A stretch of DNA of 5,336 nucleotides from an uncultured Collinsella sp. Its GTDB lineage: Bacteria; Actinomycetota; Coriobacteriia; Coriobacteriales; Coriobacteriaceae. Numbering within the stretch: position 1 is the stretch's first letter; each line of letters opens with the position of its first letter. A model generated the notes under the pieces. That model did no database searches, was not told the origin of the DNA, and saw only the letters and a list, made by a program, of their open reading frames with translations. Location of the stretch: the NCBI GenBank assembly GCA_900554595.1, contig USHZ01000135.1, positions 1 to 5,336 on the forward strand. Reading direction: 5' to 3'. The translations under genes were made by a program, and so were the position numbers. Shown here one piece after another: positions 4,939 to 5,336 of the stretch.

Positions 4939-5336
4939 ATGCAAAAGGAATACCTGTCCGCCGCGGCGGAGGTGCTCAGCGACCAAGGTGTCGATGAGAA
5001 CCTCGGCCTGAGCAACGGCGAGGCGTCGTCGCGTCTTGCCAAGACAGGCCCTAACAAGCTTGAGGAAGCCGAGAAGACGCCGCTGTGGAAGCGTTTCTTT
5101 GAACAGATGGCTGACCCTATGGTCATCATGCTGATCGTGGCCGCGGTTATCAGCGCGCTCACGGGCATGGTCAAGGGCGAGGCGGACTTTGCCGATGTCG
5201 CCATCATCATGTTCGTCGTTATCGTCAACTCGGTGCTGGGCGTGGTCCAGGAAGCCAAGAGCGAGGAGGCCCTCGAGGCCCTGCAGGAGATGAGCGCGGC
5301 GCAGTCCAAGGTGCTGCGCGACGGCAAGCTCGTGCA
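4939..5336 (+). CDS. P2-type cation-transporting ATPase (Ca2+-ATPase-like), N-terminal part, 3' truncated
   Basis: The reading frame runs from ATG 4939 off the window end (132 complete codons). Residues 1-57 form a P-type ATPase N-terminal domain, with the characteristic GLSNGEASSRLAKTGPNKL (23-41). Two hydrophobic helices follow, M1 at about 60-77 and M2 at about 84-104. The conserved stretch NSVLGVVQEAKSEEALEAL (97-115) leads into the actuator domain. This pattern fits P2A/PMCA-like pumps, which export Ca2+ or related cations at ATP expense. It argues against P1B heavy-metal pumps, which begin with Cys-containing metal-binding domains. The phosphorylated DKTGT motif and ion-site residues lie beyond the window, so the ion cannot be fixed. 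The start is secure, with AGGAGGGG seven bases upstream. The gene has its own promoter and a structured leader that probably controls its translation. Confidence 0.9.
   Translation, partial: MQKEYLSAAAEVLSDQGVDENLGLSNGEASSRLAKTGPNKLEEAEKTPLWKRFFEQMADPMVIMLIVAAVISALTGMVKGEADFADVAIIMFVVIVNSVLGVVQEAKSEEALEALQEMSAAQSKVLRDGKLV

Noticed and set aside
4935..5327. A 130-codon open frame on the - strand opposite the ATPase start
   Set aside because: The + strand frame has a strong ribosome site and clear P-type ATPase motifs; the antisense product is Ser/Ala-rich without motifs.
1..5336. CRISPR arrays, insertion sequences, tRNA or rRNA genes
   Set aside because: No regularly spaced repeats, transposase-like frames, terminal inverted repeats or tRNA-like folds were seen.

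Overview
The window looks like a piece of a high-GC actinobacterial chromosome from the class Coriobacteriia, most likely Collinsella or a close relative. The reasons are the strong GC bias at third codon positions, the gut-actinobacterial style of the proteins, and a zinc-phospholipase-C-like protein beginning MPSWNIH, which I associate with that class. This placement is family-level recognition from memory, not a database result.

Layout: (1) Positions 1-1908 carry the end of an energy-coupling-factor (ECF) metal-uptake operon on the + strand. It holds the C-terminus of the substrate-side membrane protein (CbiM/PDGLE or CbiN-like), the transmembrane coupling protein CbiQ and the ATPase CbiO. 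The genes overlap or are closely spaced, and together they would form a Co2+/Ni2+-type importer. (2) Positions 1954-2836 hold a separately promoted gene for a zinc-dependent phospholipase C-like protein that has no signal peptide. (3) Positions 2973-4497 on the - strand hold pyruvate kinase (pyk) with a textbook intrinsic terminator. It converges on the phospholipase-like gene. (4) Positions 4498-4938 are an AT-richer divergent intergenic region. It contains the pyk promoter, a palindromic operator-like site and a + strand promoter, and it ends in a strikingly structured mRNA leader. (5) From 4939 to the window end is the N-terminus of a P2-type (Ca2+-ATPase-like) cation pump, cut by the window edge.

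The most interesting element is the leader of the P-type ATPase gene, about 4835-4931. A 6-bp hairpin displays a 7-nt loop that is perfectly complementary to a segment 57 nt downstream (a pseudoknot or kissing pair). A second helix brackets that segment. A competing 12-bp helix would bury the Shine-Dalgarno sequence. The two folds cannot form together, as expected for a translational riboswitch or another RNA switch controlling an ion pump. I do not recognise it as a known riboswitch class, but this rests on reading by eye and needs folding and covariation tests.
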